Positions 14,149 to 15,154 of a DNA stretch of 15,154 nucleotides are shown piece after piece. The first letter of the stretch is position 1, and the number at the start of each line of letters is the position of its first letter. The translations under genes and the position numbers were made by a program. The notes under the pieces are model-generated. The model did no database searches, was not told where the DNA came from, and worked only from the letters and a program-made list of their open reading frames with translations. This DNA comes from Verrucomicrobia subdivision 3 bacterium UBA7542 (GTDB lineage Bacteria > Verrucomicrobiota > Verrucomicrobiia > Limisphaerales > UBA11358): assembly GCA_002479245.1 (NCBI GenBank), contig DLMG01000125.1, positions 1,352-16,505 on the forward strand, written 5' to 3'.

Positions 14149-14193
14149 TTCGGTGTTCCCGCCACCGCGTGAGACGAAGTCTTTTACGCGGCC
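14149..14193. repeat. Left copy of a direct repeat flanking the DUF504 gene pair
   Basis: Positions 14149-14177 match 15016-15044 at 26 of 29 bases (core TGTTCCCGCC and CCGCGTGAG), and 14176-14193 match 15103-15120 at 17 of 18 (ending CTTTTACGCGGCC). In the right copy the two blocks are pushed apart by about 58 nt. A short version, CTTTACGCGGCC, also covers the stop codon of the DUF504 gene at 14213-14224. Confidence 0.7.
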
Positions 14194-14214
14194 TGCCGCG
14201 TGGCTCAATGCGCT

Positions 14215-14487
14215 TTACGCGGCCTTCCCCTCTGGCCGATGCCAAATGCGCTGGCCGTCTTTATACACTTCCCGAACGCGGTGAAACGGCACGCGATGAA
14301 TCCGCCCCTCCCCATCCACAAGCCGGAACGCTTGCGGATCTTCGCGGGGAAAACTTATCTCCGCAAACGGAACCACGATGATCCGCTCCTCAACCCGGTC
14401 AAAGTAACCCAGCTCGAAGTTCCCGTGCGCAAACTCCGCGTCCCAGCGGATGCGGTTCAGCAGTTCGTGAATGGGCACTGTGCGCAT
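14215..14487 (-). CDS. DUF504 / MJ1316-domain protein
   Basis: A 90-residue protein that is essentially one DUF504 (MJ1316) domain. Recognised features are IRWDAEFAHGNFELGYFDR (13-31), VPFAEI (39-44), and VPFHRVREVYKDGQRIWHR (66-84). In the families I know, this domain is predicted to recognise RNA ends with a 2',3'-cyclic phosphate, and it occurs alone or joined to RNA-repair enzymes or poly(A)-polymerase-like proteins. No catalytic domain is attached here. The ATG at 14487 lies 2 nt after the stop of the upstream gene (TAATCATG), so the two are probably co-translated; AGGAAGG lies about 11 nt before it. Domain identity is secure; the biological role is inference. Confidence 0.85.
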   Translation of the reverse strand: MRTVPIHELLNRIRWDAEFAHGNFELGYFDRVEERIIVVPFAEISFPREDPQAFRLVDGEGRIHRVPFHRVREVYKDGQRIWHRPEGKAA

Positions 14488-14489
14488 GA

Positions 14490-14735
14490 TTACCACTGCC
14501 TTCCTAGAAACCATTCATCCGCTTCAAGATCGTGTTTCAACAGATTCTCATGCCCGTCCGCGCCACGCACTTTGAAATAATCGGCACGAGGCCATTCGGG
14601 TTTGCTCTCGACCTGATGCCAACGGTCGAGGACTTCCTCCACCTCGACGGGCTGTGCTTCCCGGAAGAAGCGACGTGGCGACTCGTCGGCCTTGGTTCCG
14701 GCGTAGCATTCGACCCGGATTGGGATGAGCTTCAT
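14490..14735 (-). CDS. Conserved small protein of unknown function, coupled to DUF504 gene
   Basis: An 81-residue predicted cytoplasmic protein with no signal or membrane segment. The sequence begins MKLIPIRVECYAGTKADESP, has an acidic middle EVEEVLDRW, and ends YFKVRGADGHENLLKHDLEADEWFL. I recognise this pattern as a small conserved protein found as a hypothetical in several bacterial phyla, with no assigned activity. The frame is open upstream to 14822. The ATG at 14735 gives the conserved MK-PIRVE start, but a GTG at about 14762 (residue 21 of the long frame) has a better ribosome binding site (GGAGGAC), so the start is uncertain by nine residues. It precedes the DUF504 gene by 2 nt, which suggests a shared role. 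Confidence 0.72.
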   Translation of the reverse strand: MKLIPIRVECYAGTKADESPRRFFREAQPVEVEEVLDRWHQVESKPEWPRADYFKVRGADGHENLLKHDLEADEWFLGRQW

Positions 14736-14887
14736 CTTCGGGTATTTAACCGCATAGAGCACCCGTCCTCCATAGCAGATATTGCGGAGGGTGGACAAAG
14801 AGCACACAGAGTTTGTAGCCAATCTGCCGCAGGATCAACACCCCCGACTTATTCTGAAAGTTCGATGCCTGCTCGCGATCTATCAAA

Positions 14888-14922
14888 GTTGAGGGTTGAG
14901 CGTTGAGCGTTGAACGTTGAGT
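14888..14922. repeat. Second heptamer tandem array, five GTTGAGN-type units
   Basis: Five 7-nt units: GTTGAGG, GTTGAGC, GTTGAGC, GTTGAAC, GTTGAGT. Same unit, same orientation and same copy number as 14080-14114. A shorter inverted pair (CTCAACCCTCAAC) occurs at 15125-15137. Confidence 0.85.
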
Positions 14923-14944
14923 GTTCGGGGGGCGATAGCCCCAT

Positions 14945-14971
14945 CGTCCTCGTCCTCGTCCTCGTCCTCGT
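14945..14971. repeat. Hexanucleotide microsatellite (CGTCCT)n
   Basis: Four exact CGTCCT units with a partial fifth, then a slipped TTCCTCG. Such a perfect short array is prone to copy-number change between strains. Confidence 0.85.
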
Positions 14972-15015
14972 TCCTCGATGTTTAAAGCTGAATGCCTGCT
15001 CGCGATTTATCGGAG

Positions 15016-15120
15016 TTCGATGTTCCCGCCGCCGCGTGAGGCGACTTGTCCATCGACCTGTCCACCGTAGCCTTGGCGAAGGCGGAAGCCTCGGCGAAGT
15101 TGGAAGCCTTTTACGCGGCC
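15016..15120. repeat. Right copy of the direct repeat flanking the DUF504 gene pair
   Basis: The blocks 15016-15044 and 15103-15120 match 14149-14177 and 14176-14193. Between them is an extra ~58 nt that contains CGTAGCCTTGGCGAAGG and an internal tandem duplication. Confidence 0.7.
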
Positions 15121-15154
15121 ATCCCTCAACCCTCAACTCCGCGTCGCGCCGAAA

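Larger units (their letters stand above)
14736..15154. other. Repeat-rich intergenic stretch upstream of the small-protein gene
   Basis: No gene is supported over these 419 nt. They contain a heptamer array (14888-14922), a hexamer array (14945-14971), two copies of ATGCCTGCTCGCGAT (about 14865-14879 and 14992-15006), and the right copy of the direct repeat (15016-15120). The latter includes a 17-nt tandem pair GGCGAAGGCGGAAGCC / GGCGAAGTTGGAAGCC at 15075-15108. An inverted pair of heptamer units is at 15125-15137. No convincing promoter was found. Confidence 0.6.

Noticed and set aside
14736..14822. A longer start for the 81-residue conserved protein
   Set aside because: The extra 29 residues show no conserved pattern and begin in repeat-like DNA; the MKLIPIRVE start fits the family better, although a GTG at about 14762 remains possible.

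Overview
The window is a GC-rich bacterial chromosomal segment. It most likely comes from a verrucomicrobial-type genome (Verrucomicrobiota, perhaps the Pedosphaera/Limisphaerales side). That assignment is inference. It rests on (i) an in-frame palindromic insert encoding RAAGVSPAE...RRQDAGGT in a housekeeping gene, (ii) a secreted protein with C-terminal repeats ending SGNTPSRFYRAV, (iii) dispersed GC-rich hairpin repeats, and (iv) heptanucleotide GTTGAGN arrays between genes. No rRNA, tRNA, CRISPR array or complete insertion sequence was seen.

Layout. Positions 1-2934 hold nearly all of a type IA topoisomerase (TopB-like) whose first few codons lie outside the window. A palindromic repeat separates it from a XerC/XerD-type tyrosine recombinase (3108-4073). 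This recombinase converges, with a 6-nt gap, on a minus-strand gene for a small exported FN3-type protein (4080-4880). The 790-nt stretch 4881-5670 has no convincing gene. It holds several inverted repeats, one arm of a dispersed repeat, and a decayed fragment of the neighbouring FN3-protein repeat.

The centre (5671-14054) reads as one operon. It begins with a fusion of an excisionase-type helix-turn-helix to a PTS EIIA (PtsN-like) domain. Six genes follow that resemble hydrogenase-4/complex I subunits: HyfB, HyfC, HyfE, HyfF, HyfG (NuoC-NuoD fusion) and a ferredoxin-NuoB fusion (HyfH/HyfI-like). Most joints are overlaps or gaps of a few bases. The large subunit lacks all four nickel-binding cysteines, so the complex should not be a hydrogenase. 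It fits the group called energy-converting hydrogenase-related (Ehr) complexes: membrane, ion-translocating relatives of complex I whose electron partner is unclear. The EIIA-HTH protein at the head suggests that PTS-type phosphorylation, and hence energy or nitrogen status, may control this complex. A pair of hairpin repeats sits between the large- and small-subunit genes.

The right end (14055-15154) carries a two-gene minus-strand unit: a conserved small protein of unknown function and a DUF504/MJ1316-domain protein (a domain linked to recognition of RNA cyclic phosphate ends). Matching five-unit heptamer arrays and longer direct repeats lie on both sides of this unit.
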